Below are positions 40,255 through 53,500 of a stretch of DNA of 62,000 bases, piece after piece. How positions within the stretch are numbered: position 1 is the stretch's first letter; every line of letters starts with the position of its first letter. The translations under genes were made by a program, and so were the position numbers. The notes beneath the pieces were generated by a model. That model ran no database searches and was not told the DNA's origin. It saw only the letters and a list, made by a program, of their open reading frames with translations. Origin of the DNA: Strigamia acuminata (taxonomy: Eukaryota; Arthropoda; Chilopoda; Geophilomorpha; Linotaeniidae); the NCBI GenBank assembly GCA_949358305.1, contig OX442317.1, positions 13,632,991-13,694,990 on the forward strand, given 5' to 3'.

Positions 40255-42847
40255 CCTATGCGCAACCATTCGAAAACATGCAAAAGAATTCGAGAAAACA
40301 CACGCCAAAGAAGTTGATGCGCTAGATGATGGAATTTTCATGGATGACTTAACATCTAGAGGAGATTTTCCAGCCGACACGACGACACATTGCGAGAGGT
40401 TAAAAATGATTTTAGACAGCGGAAAACTTCCCCTTGTGAAGTGGGCGACTTGCAGTAAAGACGTCTTCGACAACTTGAAAAAAGAGGGATTCCACATGCG
40501 GGGCGAAGAGTTTTCTAGTCTTGGAATCATTAAAATGCTCGGCATACTTTGGGACACAGAAAAGGACATGATAATGTTTAAAATACCGAAAATTGAAAAA
40601 ATTCCGATTACGAAGCGAGAAGTTGTCTCATTTTTAGCATCAATTTTCGATCCCATGGGACTCTTGGCTCCTGTGATTCTTCAAATGAAATTGCTCATTC
40701 AAGCGATCTGGGCTCGGACGAAAAAATGGGATGAAAAGATTCTTGATTCGGAGAAAAAAGAAATTGAAGAATGGAATTTCGACATCCAACAACTCAAGGA
40801 ACTAAAAGTTCAACGTTGGTTAAATACTTATTCAAGTCAAGACATAACCCTAGAAGTTTTTTGTGACGCCAGCACAAAAGCATTTGGCTGCACGATTTTT
40901 GTCGTCAACGTGGAGGGCAAAAGAACATTGTTGTTAAGTAAATGCCGTATTGCGCCGGCCAAAAAAGTAACTCTTCCTCGACTCGAATTAACAGCAGCAG
41001 TGGTTGGAGTCAGAATGACAAAATATCTGCTCGAGAACTTTCTTCCTGGATATCCTGTCACTGAAGTTCGTTACTACTCGGACTCCACTATCACACTCGC
41101 CTGGATTAATTCTGACAAAAACGTGTGGAAGCCTTATGTCTCGAACCGTGTTCAGGAAATTATTTCCTTTTCCAAGCCTGAGCAATGGTCCCATGTGCCA
41201 ACCGAATTCAACCCCGCAGACCTATTGACCCGTCCACACAACTCAAAAACATTGATGAACAACAAACTTTGGTGGGACGGAGTTGATGTATCAAAACTGG
41301 AAAAGAAAGAAATTCTACAGGAAAACCTACCCGATGAAGAGAGAAAAATAATTGTTATGACTATTCAAGTTAAAGAGAACTTTGTCTACAAATTTTTCCG
41401 ACGTTTTAGCAACTACAACCGACTTTTGAGAGTGTTTTCCTACATAATGAGATGAAAAAGTCAACTTGTTCGCGGTGAGCCCCTCTCGCCACTCGAGTTG
41501 GAGGCAAACCAACTGAAGATCCTAAAACTTTCGCAGAAATTACATTTTTTGGAGGAAGTTGAGGATGTGAAAAACAAAAAGGAATTAAGCAAACATTCCA
41601 CTTTAAGGAATTTCGAGCTCTTTATTGACGAAAACGGATTACTTAGACTTCATAGCCGTTTGAAAAAATCTTTGTTGACATTTGATGAGGTCTATCCAAT
41701 TATTTTACATTACGATAGTTGGATAACACGACTGTTGATTAGAAAAGCACATCTAGAACTACTTCACGGTGATATTAGTGAAACCCTTTATCACTTACGT
41801 GATCAATTTTGGATTATAAGAGGAAGGAAAACAATTCAAACAGTTATTCGAGAGTGTGCAATTTGCAGACGTGCTAAACTTGCGAGAAATAACCCTTCTA
41901 CTGGTGACCTTCCCACTGAACGTGTAACTCCAGCGGCTCCATTCCAACACACTGGAATTGATCATCTTGGACCCATTTATGTTGGCAACAACAAAAAGGA
42001 ACGAAAAAAGGTTTATATTCTTTTATTCACGTGCATGGTGACAAGAAGCCTGCACTTAGAAGTGTCCGAAGATCTTTCTGTTCCCAAGTTTTTGTTAGCA
42101 ATGCGTCGATTTGGAGCTCGTTTTGGCTATCCTGCCAAAATATTCTCAGATAATAGCAAAACATTTGAACGCGGTAGTGTGGAGTTACAATCATGGGGCA
42201 AGCTCATTGGTCACAAGGACATACAGACTTTCCTATCTGAAAAAAGAGTGTTATGGACTTTTATTCCACCACTGTCCCCCTGGATGGGAGGGGCATGGGA
42301 ACGCCTTGTCCGTTCAGTTAAGGATAAACTTCGAAAAACTTTGCTTCGATATACCGTTGATTTGGAGACTCTTCAAACCTTAGCTTTGGAAATTAGTTCC
42401 GTATTAAATTCAAGACCTTTGTCCTACGTTCCCGACAGTGTAGATGGAGGCAGAATTTTGGCACCTGAAAATTTTATAACCGGTGGTTTACCAAAATACC
42501 TTATAAACAAAAAATTGAGTGCCATCAAAAAGACAGATTTAAGAAAATTAGACATTAAACGCAGACAGTTCATTTGGGAATTTTGGAGAGTGTGGAGAAA
42601 AAGTTACCTTATGCAATTGCGAAATTTTTACGAGACCAAAGGCGATAAAAATTTCAAAAACCCCAAAGTGAATCAGATCGTGTTGTTAGAAAAAATAGGA
42701 ACAAATCCCTATTTTTGGCCACTTGCCCGGATAAAGGAGATTTTTCCCGGTGAGGATGGTTTTACTCGAGTCATTAAAGTAGTGCTACCAGATGGACGTG
42801 AACTGAAAAAATCAGTTAAGCATGTGAGAGCTCTTGAACTGGACTGA
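40255..42847 (+). pseudogene. BEL-1 pol, second part (RT end, RNase H, integrase), one stop
   Basis: Resumes the BEL-1 frame in register after the CCTA duplication. It holds the RT active site IFMDDLTSRG, RNase H FCDASTKAFGCTIFVV, the DSTITLAWI segment, the integrase zinc finger (HLELLHGD to CAICRRAK), and DDE residues in IDHLGPIY, FSDNSKTF and GGAWERL. A TGA at 41453-41455 interrupts it where BEL-2 has TGG (Trp), a single G-to-A change; the same frame then stays open to 42847. The integrase C-terminus is complete here, unlike BEL-2. Confidence 0.93.
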
Positions 42848-42900
42848 TTTGTTTGAGCTCGTTGTGTTTTCTCTTCTCTGTTCTCTCGCCGGCAATTCGC

Positions 42901-44458
42901 TGTTGCAAGACAGCGTGGAAGAATTGTTGTGCTGAGATTGTGTCAATAATTATTACTAATTGCTTTGATTTGTTTAATTTTCCTTTAGTGTTTTATTTTT
43001 CATAATTAACTGATATTTTTCACTTTACAGGAATTTTGCCTTATTAAAATGTTTTTCACTGATTTTTATTGTCACTTTTCGATTTAATGTAGTGTTATTA
43101 CCTTGCTATTATTTTATTCGTGTCCTTTTGAGTGCATTTATGAACCTTTCTGTTAATTTTCCCTGATTTTGTGTTTATTGCGTGCAGTTCTAGTGTTTTC
43201 TTCGTTTTCTGGCATACATTTGCGATGCTAGATACGTCATTTTTCGGTTCCTAGCGGACTTTTGCTTCCGTCTTCTAACCTTTCGTTTTGTGCTTTAGAA
43301 TTCATTTGGATTTCTTTTTACATTTGTTTCTGACTAATTCGAGTCTGATCTTTCTTTCTGGATGCATTAGAACTGCCCAAAATGCTTCGTTCGGTTGTTT
43401 CGAACGTTCGTTGTCGGCTGCCGTAAAAGCGCAGCCGAGAATGTTCGGTTCGATCAACATATTCGTATTTATTATACTTGTGTGTATTCATTCAGTATTT
43501 TGTGATGAGAATTAATAATTATTCTTGTATTTTAATCGATACTTTATTCGTTATTTACATTAAGTGCTTTTTATTCCAATTTCGAATTGTTTTAACGCTT
43601 TTGCAATGTTCGCCGGACGCCATGTTTGATCCAACACCTTTGTTATGTTCGCCGGTCGCCATGTTTGTCCCAAGCGACGATTACACAATGTAACCGTTAT
43701 TTTTGTATTTTATATCTTATAATTTGCATGTACTATTTCATTGCGTTATTATTCAGTGTGTATTCTTTGATAATTTTGTGTTTTTGTTGCGATCAAAATT
43801 CAAATGTAAACGTTAGGTCATTTTCGAAGCCTGTGATTGGCTATTTTCAATCCTTTCTTTCCGAGATCGTTTTTTGGCAAATATCTCATTGTTTAACGTG
43901 TTTTTGGACATTGTTGTGATTATCTTTTTTGTTCACCGCATTCTTGTGGTCATTTCAATGTATTTCAATGTATTTTTAGTGCATTTTTAAGCAAATGCCA
44001 ACTTTGCCGTGATCTTGTTTCCTCCGTTACCTTGGTAACGGAATCTTTTGTGTATCTGTATTTCGCCGCTATCGGCTTGGCGCGTGCCGTAATGGGTACT
44101 GCGCATGTGCGGTTCCCAAAGAACCAATGTAATTGATGTATTTTCATCACTCTTCTGTTTAACTTAGATTAAAGAAGTTGTTATTAATTTTACTCCCGTT
44201 TCATGTTATTTAAGCAATGTGGCGCGAGTAGTTAAGCCTTTCCCTGGATTAGCAATTGATTCAGCACTCCATTGGATATTAATCAACGGTGTTCCCATCA
44301 ATGCTCCATGCATTCAACAATAGTTTTCAGTGCGGATTTGTGTTCTCAGCGCGGTTTTCGTACGAATTTAACAATACGATCACTGAAGTTTTTAGAGGCG
44401 GGAAATTCAAATAGCCCCAACCCCATTCTTTTCTATTCGGTGTTGACAGACCGCAACA
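42901..44458 (+). mobile_element. BEL-1 3' LTR
   Basis: 1558 bp, TGTTGCAAGACAGCG to CCGCAACA. It is clearly diverged from the BEL-2 LTRs in its first half but shares ends and several blocks (GTTCGCCGGACGCCATGTT). It is followed directly by CCGT and the satellite. The 53 bases between the pol stop and this LTR are pyrimidine-rich, with CTCTCGCCGGCAATTCGC at the LTR edge. Confidence 0.94.
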
Positions 44459-45749
44459 CCGTCTACTAAGGTTTAAACACTATTTCAGAACATTTAGAGA
44501 CATTGGTCTTGTGGTGTTTGTGCTAAGTCAACTGTGATGAGATCAAAAGTCTATTTTCCCAAATCATTTCTTGGATGTTGCTAAAACTTACATTAAAACT
44601 TTCTACTAAGGTTTAAACACTATTTCAGAACATTCAGAGACATTGGTCTTGTGATGTTTGTGCTAAGTCAACTGTGATGAGATCAAAAGTCTATTCTCCC
44701 AAATCATTGCTTGGATGTTGCTAAAACTTACATTAAAGCTTTCTACTAAGGTTTAAACACTATTTCAAAACATTCAGAGACATTGGTCTTGTGATGTTTG
44801 TGCTAAGTCAACTGTGATGTCAAATGAGATCAAAAGTTTATTCTTTCAAATTATTGCTTGGATGTTGCTAACACTTACATTGAAGCCTTCTACTAAGGTT
44901 TAAACACTATTTCTAAACATTCAGAGACATTGGTCTTGTGGTGTTTGTGCTAAGTCAACTGTGATGAGATCAAAAGTCTATTCTCTCAAATCATTGCTTG
45001 GATGTTGCTAAAACTTACATTGAAGCCTTCTACTAAGGTTTAAACACTATTTCAGAACATTCAGAGACATTGGTTTGTGGTGTTTGTGCTAAGTCAACTG
45101 TGATGTCAAATGAGATCAAAAGTTTATTCTTTCAAATTATTGCTTGGATGTTGCTAAAACTAACATTGAAGCCTTCTACTAAGGTTTAAACACTATTTCA
45201 GAACATTCAGAGACATTGGTCTTGTGATGTTTGTGCTAAGTCAACTGTGATGAGATCAAAAGTCTATTCTCCAAAATCATTGCTTGGATGTTGCTAAAAC
45301 TTACATTGAAGCCTTCTACTAAGGTTTAAACACTATTTCAGAACATTCAGACACATTGGTCTTGTGGTGTTTGTGCTAAGTCAACTGTGACGTCAAATGA
45401 GATCAAAAGTTTATTCTTTCAAATTATTGCTTGGATGTTGCTAAAACTTACATTGAAGCTTTCTACTAAGGTTTAAACACTATTTCAGAACATTCAGAGA
45501 CATTGGTCTTGTGATGTTTGTGCTAAGTCAACTGTGATGTCAAATGAGATCAAAAGTTTATTCTTTCAAATCATTGCTTGGATGTTGCTAAAACTTACAT
45601 TAAAGCTTTCTACTAAAGTTTAAACACTATTTCAGAACATTCAAAGACATTGGTCTTGTGGTGTTTGTGCTAAGTCAACTGTGATGAGATCAAAAGTCTA
45701 TTCTCCCAAATCATTGCTTGGATGTTGCTAAAACTTACATTGAAGCCGT
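44459..45749 (+). repeat. satellite array, unit about 140-147 bp, about nine units
   Basis: Units begin CTACTAAGGTTTAAACAC (starts near 44463, 44603, 44743, 44889, 45031, 45176, 45318, 45463, 45610) and end ACATTGAAGCC. Two unit forms differ by a 6-bp insert (GATGTCAAATGAGATC against GATGAGATC). Both edges carry CCGT next to a BEL LTR, where internal units read CCTT. Confidence 0.95.
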
Positions 45750-47244
45750 TGTTGCAAGACAGCGTGGAAGAATTGTTGTGCTGAGATTGTGTCAATAATT
45801 ATTACTAATTGCTTTGATTTGTTTAATTTTCCTTTAGTGTTTTATTTTTCATAATTAACTGATATTTTTCACTTTACAGGAATTTTGCCTTATTAAAATG
45901 TTTTTCACTGATTTTTATTATCACTTTTCGATTTAATGTAGTGTTATTACCTTGCTATTATTTTATTCGTGTCCTTTTGAGTGCATTTATAAACTTTTCT
46001 GTTAATTTTCCCTGATTTTGTGTTTATTGCGTGCAGTTCTAGTGTTTTCTTCGTTTTCTGGCATACATTTGCGACGCTAGATACGTCATTTTTCGGTTCC
46101 TAGCGGACTTTTGCTTCCGTCTTCTAACCTTTCGTTTTGTGCTTTAGAATTCATTTGGATTTCTTTTTACATTTGTTTCTGACTAATTCGAGTCTGATCT
46201 TTCTTTCTGGATGCATTAGAACTGCCCAAAATGCTTCGTTCGGTTGTTTCGAACGTTCGTTGTCGGCTGCCGTAAAAGCGCAGCCGAGAATGTTCGGTTC
46301 GATCAACATATTCGTATTTATTATACTTGTGTGTATTCATTCAGTATTTTGTGATGAGAATTAATAATTATTCTTGTATTTTAATCGATACTTTATTCGT
46401 TATTTACATTAAGTGCTTTTTATTTCAATTTCGAATTGTTTTAACGCTTTTGCAATGTTCGCCGGACGCCATGTTTGATCCAACACCTTTGTTATGTTCG
46501 CCGGTCGCCATGTTTGTCCCAAGCGACGATTACACAATGTAACCGTTATTTTTGTATTTTATATCTTATAATTTGCATGTACTATTTCATTGCGTTATTA
46601 TTCAGTGTGTATTCTTTGATAATTTTGTGTTTTTGTTGCGATCAAAATTCAAATGTAAACGTTAGGTCATTTTCGAAGCCTGTGATTGGCTATTTTCAAT
46701 CCTTTCTTTCCGAGATCGTTTTTTGGCAAATATCTCATTGTTTAACGTGTTTTTGGACATTGTTGTGATTATCTTTTTTCTTCACCGCATTCTTGTGGTC
46801 ATTTCAATGTATTTCAATGTATTTTTAGTGCATTTTTAAGCAAATGCCAACTTTGCCGTGATCTTGTTTCCTCCGTTACCTTGGTAACGGAATCTTTTGT
46901 GTATCTGTATTTCGCCGCTATCGGCTTGGCGCGTGCCGTAATGGGTACTGCGCATGTGCGGTTCCCAAAGAACCAATGTAATTGATGTATTTTCATCACT
47001 CTTCTGTTTAACTTAGATTAAAGAAGTTGTTATTAATTTTACTCCCGTTTCATGTTATTTAAGCAATGTGGCGCGAGTAGTTAAGCCTTTCCCTGGATTA
47101 GCAATTGATTCAGCACTCCATTGGATATTAATCAATGGTGTTCCCATCAATGCTCCATGCATTCAACAATAGTTTTCAGTGCGGATTTGTGTTCTCAGCG
47201 CGGTTTTCGTACGAATTTAACAATACGATCACTGGAGTTTTTAG
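45750..47244 (+). mobile_element. BEL-1-type LTR, 3'-truncated by repeat A
   Basis: 1495 of 1558 bases of a BEL-1 LTR, about eight differences from the 42901 copy. It starts TGTTGCAAG right after CCGT. It has a single TTAA where the first LTR holds the piggyBac MITE. It stops at TTTTTAG, where repeat A begins; the last 63 LTR bases are not in the window. Confidence 0.94.
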
Positions 47245-47525
47245 CCTTTTCGCGGATTGGCTTCCGCGAAATCCGCATTTCGGGGGTGACTATTCTGGGA
47301 ATTCCGGGTGGACCATACTCTTCCGAAAAATGTCCGGGGTGGTGTTGGGAGTGTCGATAGACTGTTTTGTGTCAAGGTTGCCAATTTTCATTTAAGTATT
47401 GGAAGGTTCATTTCTGTGCATTCTCATATATTTTTTTCACAGGAGCAACGAGGCGCGATGAAGGGGGATCAAGCGAGAGTGAATAAAATAAACTCGTTTT
47501 TGTCTCAAATGCGCGTTTGCGTTTG
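47245..47525 (+). repeat. repeat A, copy 3 (FB-3 left end)
   Basis: Same first base and hairpin as at 3810 and 6698. The intron-like segment has lost its donor GT. After AATGCGCGTTTGCG it diverges from the other two copies. Confidence 0.82.
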
Positions 47526-48700
47526 TAAATTTGGTTGTCTTGCAACGCGGTGGCGCGTTTGAGTTTCGTGTTGCGATACAAACACGCACGGGTGCGTATT
47601 GGAGTCGTAAACGACTTTCTGTCGCAATGCGATCGCGTATTTGACAAATTTCTGCAGATTTTTGCCAATATTTGACAATTTTCAGACAAATTTCAATTAA
47701 TTTTAGAAATTTTTGAGAGATTTCAATAAAAGTTTGAGGAATTTCTTATGCTGACGCTAAAATGCCAAAAGGAGTCTTAACTCAGAAGAGCACTTTTCCG
47801 ACCACTTAGGTGTCGGAAAAGCCCTTCCAAAGGTCGCAAAACGTGCTCTACGCGTTTTTTGACACTAGAACGGTCGAAAACGAGTCTAAAACTGCTAAGC
47901 TGGCGCCTGTAACTTGGCGCATTCGCTGGGTCGCTCGAAAATGAGATTCGAGCGAACCGAAACCTATGAGAGAAACGCGCCGGCGGAAATATTCGTTTTT
48001 ACCAATGAATACTTAATAAATCTTCATGGGAATTTAATCCCAATCTACTGTAGGCTTAGGAACCTTGAATACCAAATAAAAACAAAGGAGCAAAGACGGG
48101 AAACAAAGAACAAGGGCCCGACGCCCGTAAATCACCAAAATGGCTATCTGCCAGACACGCTAGTGGCCTTGAGCCACTTCTAACTTCGTTTTCGAGGTCG
48201 TGGGTCTCGAAAACGACTAAACCGAGTGGTGGGAACGATTCCCCGAGGTCTTTTTAGTCAATGTCGCCCAAAACCCGAATCAACAAGCTAACTTTCAACG
48301 AGAAACGAAGACTGGAGCCGAATGCGGTGATAAGCGCTCATTCCAGACTCGTGTAAGCGATCTCCGCTTAAAGCCAGTTGCTCTGAGCAGACGACGCAAT
48401 CGCTTACCAAGGAAAAAGACGGGTTTATGGGCTCAAAACCCGACGAAACACTTAAACAGGATCCAGAAATTACCAAGCGAGTTGGTAAGCTAAACTAAAA
48501 CTGTAAAATAAGTTGGGGACTTGGTAAAATGCGAGTCTCTCAAACTTTTGTTGCGTCCTGCTCGCAACACGCGCGATGTACGCGCGTGGCCGCGTGTTGA
48601 ACGTGCGCACTACGCGCAAGAACCGTACAAACCGAGGTAAAACGAATTAAACACATATCTAATGCAAAAACAATTATTAAATACATCATTCTTGTTGCTG
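47526..48700. other. FB-3 left region, hairpin-rich, non-coding
   Basis: No gene seen. Three perfect hairpins: CTTTTCCGAC/GTCGGAAAAG (47793-47802, 47812-47821), TCGCTCGAA/TTCGAGCGA (47931-47939, 47947-47955) and CGTTTTCGAG/CTCGAAAACG (48187-48196, 48206-48215). 47640-47750 has the TGACAAATTT-type repeats of the arm units. The rest matches nothing else in the window. Confidence 0.55.
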
Positions 48701-49820
48701 TTTGCAAACTTGCAAAACTTGCACCGAATTTGGGCAATTTTTTACAAATTTCAGCAGATTTTTGTCTATATTTGACAAATTTCAGCAGATTTCCTCAATC
48801 CTCAAACATTTGCTGATATTTCTCAAACATTTTCTAAAATTAATTGAAATCTGTCTGAAATTTGTCTTGAATGTGTCAAATATTGTCAAAAATCCGTGGA
48901 AATTTGTCAAATACTGGCAAAAATCCATGTAAATTTGTCAAAAATTGCCATAATTTGGTGCAAATTGTGTTAGATATTGGAAAAATTTATTTTAACGCTT
49001 CCAACGCGCCAGTAAATCGCGCGTGCACACGCGTGGATTTTTCGTCATAGTTGGATGCGCGCAAACCTCACGTAACTTGCGCCAAAATTTGGCAATTTTT
49101 GACAAATTTCAGCAGATTTTTGCCAGTATTTGACAAATTTCCACTGATTTTTGACAATATTTGACCCAACAACTGCGCCACGTTCCAGGCGCCGGTTTAG
49201 GCATTTTAGACCCGTTTTAGACCGTTTTAGATGGCGAAAACGTTCTCTCCATCATTTTCTACCCCTGGGTGAGGTTTTCAGCGTTCATGATTGATGAAAA
49301 AGCTGTTTTCTAACTAGCTGTCCCATTGCTAGTTTTGGCGTCAGGTTTTAGCAACTTTCCAATCCGACTCTGTCGTCTGCACGACCTCCAAGACCGTTTT
49401 AGGGTTAATTTGAGTCAAATAATTCATTCTGGGGGTTGTTTTGGGTTTTTTACAAGTGTGTTTTTGTAGTTTTTATTGGTTTCAAACATTGTCAATTCTT
49501 TATACAAGTGTAACTTTCATTTCTCTGTATTTTGAGAACTTTGCATTGCAGCAAAGTTCATTTCTTGCCCCTTAATTATTGTGTAATTGTTGGTTTTCAA
49601 GCCCGTTTTTTAACAATAACTTTATTTGAAGTGCCTATTGTTTCAGTCACGTGCTTCCACGTGCCTTTTATTGTTGAGCAATTTCTTGGGCAGTTGCGCT
49701 CCTGTTGCTAGCATTGCCGCGCGTTCTCCGCGCGTGTACTCGCGCGTTTCGCATCACACACATTCGGGTTCAATGGCCTATCGCGGCGGCACATTGTGTG
49801 GCATAGCGCGGCACGTTGCA
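48701..49820 (+). repeat. FB-3 left arm unit (partial)
   Basis: Corresponds to the last two thirds of unit L3, including 31-bp repeats and both hairpins, the second broken by a G-to-T change. It is the only arm unit on the left side, against three on the right. Confidence 0.9.
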
Positions 49821-49925
49821 ATTACGTGACGTGGCACGTTGCTGTTACGTGACGCGATAGCCAGTATTTAAGCAGGGGATTCCATCATCGTTTACACAAA
49901 TGCGCATTGCAACGTGGAGGCGCAT
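49821..49925 (+). promoter_or_regulatory. promoter-like block facing the FB-3 core (left)
   Basis: Same block as at 11947; TATTTAAG at 49865-49872, CACGTGAC-type motifs upstream. It points into the hairpin array. Confidence 0.35.
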
Positions 49926-50594
49926 TCGAGTCCTTTTCCCAAGCGAAATTTGTCCTTTTTCAACGCGAAATCGTATGCGATTCGCTTTCGAATCGAATAC
50001 GAGTTTTGTCCTTTTTCAACGCGAAATCGTATGCGATTCGCTTTCGAATCGAATGCGAATTTTGCCCTTCTTCAACGCGAAATCGTATTCGACTCGCTTT
50101 CGAGTCGGATGCGAATTTTGCCCTTCTTCAACGCGAAATCGTATTCGACTCGCTTTCGAGTCGAATGCGAATTTTTCCCTTCTTCAACGCGAAATCGTAT
50201 TCGACTCGCTTTCGAGTCGAATGCGAATTTTGCCCTTCTTCAACGCGAAATCGTATTCGACTCGTTTTCGAGTCGAGTACGAATTTTGCCCTTCTTCAAA
50301 GCGAAATCGTATTCGACTCGTTTTCGAGTCGAATGCGAATTCGTATTCGACTCGTTTTCGAGTCGAGTACGAATTTTGCCCTTCTTCAACGCGAAATCGT
50401 ATTCGACTCGTTTTCGAGTCGAATGCGAATTTTGCCCTTCTTCAACGCGAAATCGTATTCGACTCGTTTTCGAGTCGAATGCGAATTTTGCCCTTCTTCA
50501 ACGCGAAATCGTATTCGACTCGTTTTCGAGTCGAATGCGAATTTTGCCCTTCTTCAACGCGAAATCGTATTCGACTCGTTTTCGAGTCGAATAC
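49926..50594 (+). repeat. FB-3 left array of 56-bp hairpin repeats
   Basis: About a dozen 56-bp units. The outer ones use CGCTTTCG and the inner ones CGTTTTCG in the hairpin, a gradient seen in mirror image on the right. One shortened unit lies near 50330. Confidence 0.93.
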
Positions 50595-53500
50595 GAGATA
50601 GTCGATGACCCGTTCCCGGACTTTGACTCGTACGACTCGTATTCGAGATGTATTCGAGATGTATTCGAATCGTATTCGAGTCGCATTCGAGATGGTCGAT
50701 GATTTCCACTCGCTCGTATACGCGTTGTATACGAGCTCGTATTTTGATCGTAATCGTAAACGAATCGTTTACAAGTCGTATACAAGTTGTATACGACGTG
50801 TATACACCTCGTATACGAACGAAGTTTGGAAAATCCACCGGATACTTACTACGACATGAAAACACATAGTAGTCACATACGTCTTATTTGGAAATTGTGT
50901 TTTCACAAACTTCGTTCGTATACGAGGTGTATACACGTCGTATACGACTTGTATACGACTTGTAAACGATTCGTTTACGATTACGATCAAAATACGAGCT
51001 CGTATACAACGCGTATACGAGCGAGTGGAAATCATCGACCATCTCGAATACGACTCGAATTCGATTCGAATACGATTCGAATTCGATTCGAATACGAATA
51101 CGATCAAAATACGAACTCGTAACAACTCGAATACGAGATAGTCGATGACCCGTTCCCGGACTTTGACTCGTACGACTCGTATTCGAGATGTATTCGAGAT
51201 GTATTCGAATCGTATTCGAGTCGCATTCGAGATGGTCGATGATTTCCACTCGCTCGTATACGCGTTGTATACGAGCTCGTATTTTGATCGTAATCGTAAA
51301 CGAATCGTTTACAAGTCGTATACAAGTCGTATACGACGTGTATACACCTCGTATACGAACGAAGTTTGGAAAATCCACCGGATACTTACTACGACATGAA
51401 AACACATAGTAGTCACATACGTCTTATTTGGAAATTGTGTTTTCACAAACTTCGTTCGTATACGAGGTGTATACATGTCGTATACGACTTGTATACGACT
51501 TGTAAACGATTCGTTTACGATTACGATCAAAATACGAGCTCGTATACAACGCGTATACGAGCGAGTGGAAATCATCGACCATCTCGAATACGACTCGAAT
51601 TCGATTCGAATACGATTCGAATTCGATTCGAATACGAATACGATCAAAATACGAACTCGTAACAACTCGAATACGAGATAGTCGATGACCCGTTCCCGGA
51701 CTTTGACTCGTACGACTCGTATTCGAGATGTATTCGAGATGTATTCGAATCGTATTCGAGTCGCATTCGAGATGGTCGATGATTTCCACTCGCTCGTATA
51801 CGCGTTGTATACGAGCTCGTATTTTGATCGTAATCGTAAACGAATCGTTTACAAGTCGTATACAAGTCGTATACGACGTGTATACACCTCGTATACGAAC
51901 GAAGTTTGGAAAATCCACCGGATACTTACTACGACATGAAAACACATAGTAGTCACATACGTCTTATTTGGAAATTGTGTTTTCACAAACTTCGTTCGTA
52001 TACGAGGTGTATACACGTCGTATACGACTTGTATACGACTTGTAAACGATTCGTTTACGATTACGATCAAAATACGAGCTCGTATACAACGCGTATACGA
52101 GCGAGTGGAAATCATCGACCATCTCGAATACGACTCGAATTCGATTCGAATACGATTCGAATTCGATTCGAATACGAATACGATCAAAATACGAACTCGT
52201 AACAACTCGAATACGAGATAGTCGATGACCCGTTCCCGGACTTTGACTCGTACGACTCGTATTCGAGATGTATTCGAGATGTATTCGAATCGTATTCGAG
52301 TCGCATTCGAGATGGTCGATGATTTCCACTCGCTCGTATACGCGTTGTATACGAGCTCGTATTTTGATCGTAATCGTAAACGAATCGTTTACAAGTCGTA
52401 TACAAGTTGTATACGACGTGTATACACCTCGTATACGAACGAAGTTTGGAAAATCCACCGGATACTTACTACGACATGAAAACACATAGTAGTCACATAC
52501 GTCTTATTTGGAAATTGTGTTTTCACAAACTTCGTTCGTATACGAGGTGTATACACGTCGTATACGACTTGTATACGACTTGTAAACGATTCGTTTACGA
52601 TTACGATCAAAATACGAGCTCGTATACAACGCGTATACGAGCGAGTGGAAATCATCGACCATCTCGAATACGACTCGAATTCGATTCGAATACGATTCGA
52701 ATTCGATTCGAATACGAATACGATCAAAATACGAACTCGTAACAACTCGAATACGAGATAGTCGATGACCCGTTCCCGGACTTTGACTCGTACGACTCGT
52801 ATTCGAGATGTATTCGAGATGTATTCGAATCGTATTCGAGTCGCATTCGAGATGGTCGATGATTTCCACTCGCTCGTATACGCGTTGTATACGAGCTCGT
52901 ATTTTGATCGTAATCGTAAACGAATCGTTTACAAGTCGTATACAAGTCGTATACGACGTGTATACACCTCGTATACGAACGAAGTTTGGAAAATCCACCG
53001 GATACTTACTACGACATGAAAACACATAGTAGTCACATACGTCTTATTTGGAAATTGTGTTTTCACAAACTTCGTTCGTATACGAGGTGTATACATGTCG
53101 TATACGACTTGTATACGACTTGTAAACGATTCGTTTACGATTACGATCAAAATACGAGCTCGTATACAACGCGTATACGAGCGAGTGGAAATCATCGACC
53201 ATCTCGAATACGACTCGAATTCGATTCGAATACGATTCGAATTCGATTCGAATACGAATACGATCAAAATACGAACTCGTAACAACTCGAATACGAGATA
53301 GTCGATGACCCGTTCCCGGACTTTGACTCGTACGACTCGTATTCGAGATGTATTCGAGATGTATTCGAATCGTATTCGAGTCGCATTCGAGATGGTCGAT
53401 GATTTCCACTCGCTCGTATACGCGTTGTATACGAGCTCGTATTTTGATCGTAATCGTAAACGAATCGTTTACAAGTCGTATACAAGTCGTATACGACGTG

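Larger units (their letters stand above)
26367..44458 (+). mobile_element. BEL-1: BEL/Pao retrotransposon, hosting a nested BEL-2
   Basis: Order: 5'-truncated LTR (26367-27303), primer site, leader, gag-pol first part (28212-30854), nested BEL-2 (30855-40254), gag-pol second part (40255-42847), and 3' LTR (42901-44458). The 5' LTR lacks its first 1.06 kb. The 3' LTR runs directly into a satellite. Without BEL-2 the element would be about 8.7 kb. Confidence 0.92.
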
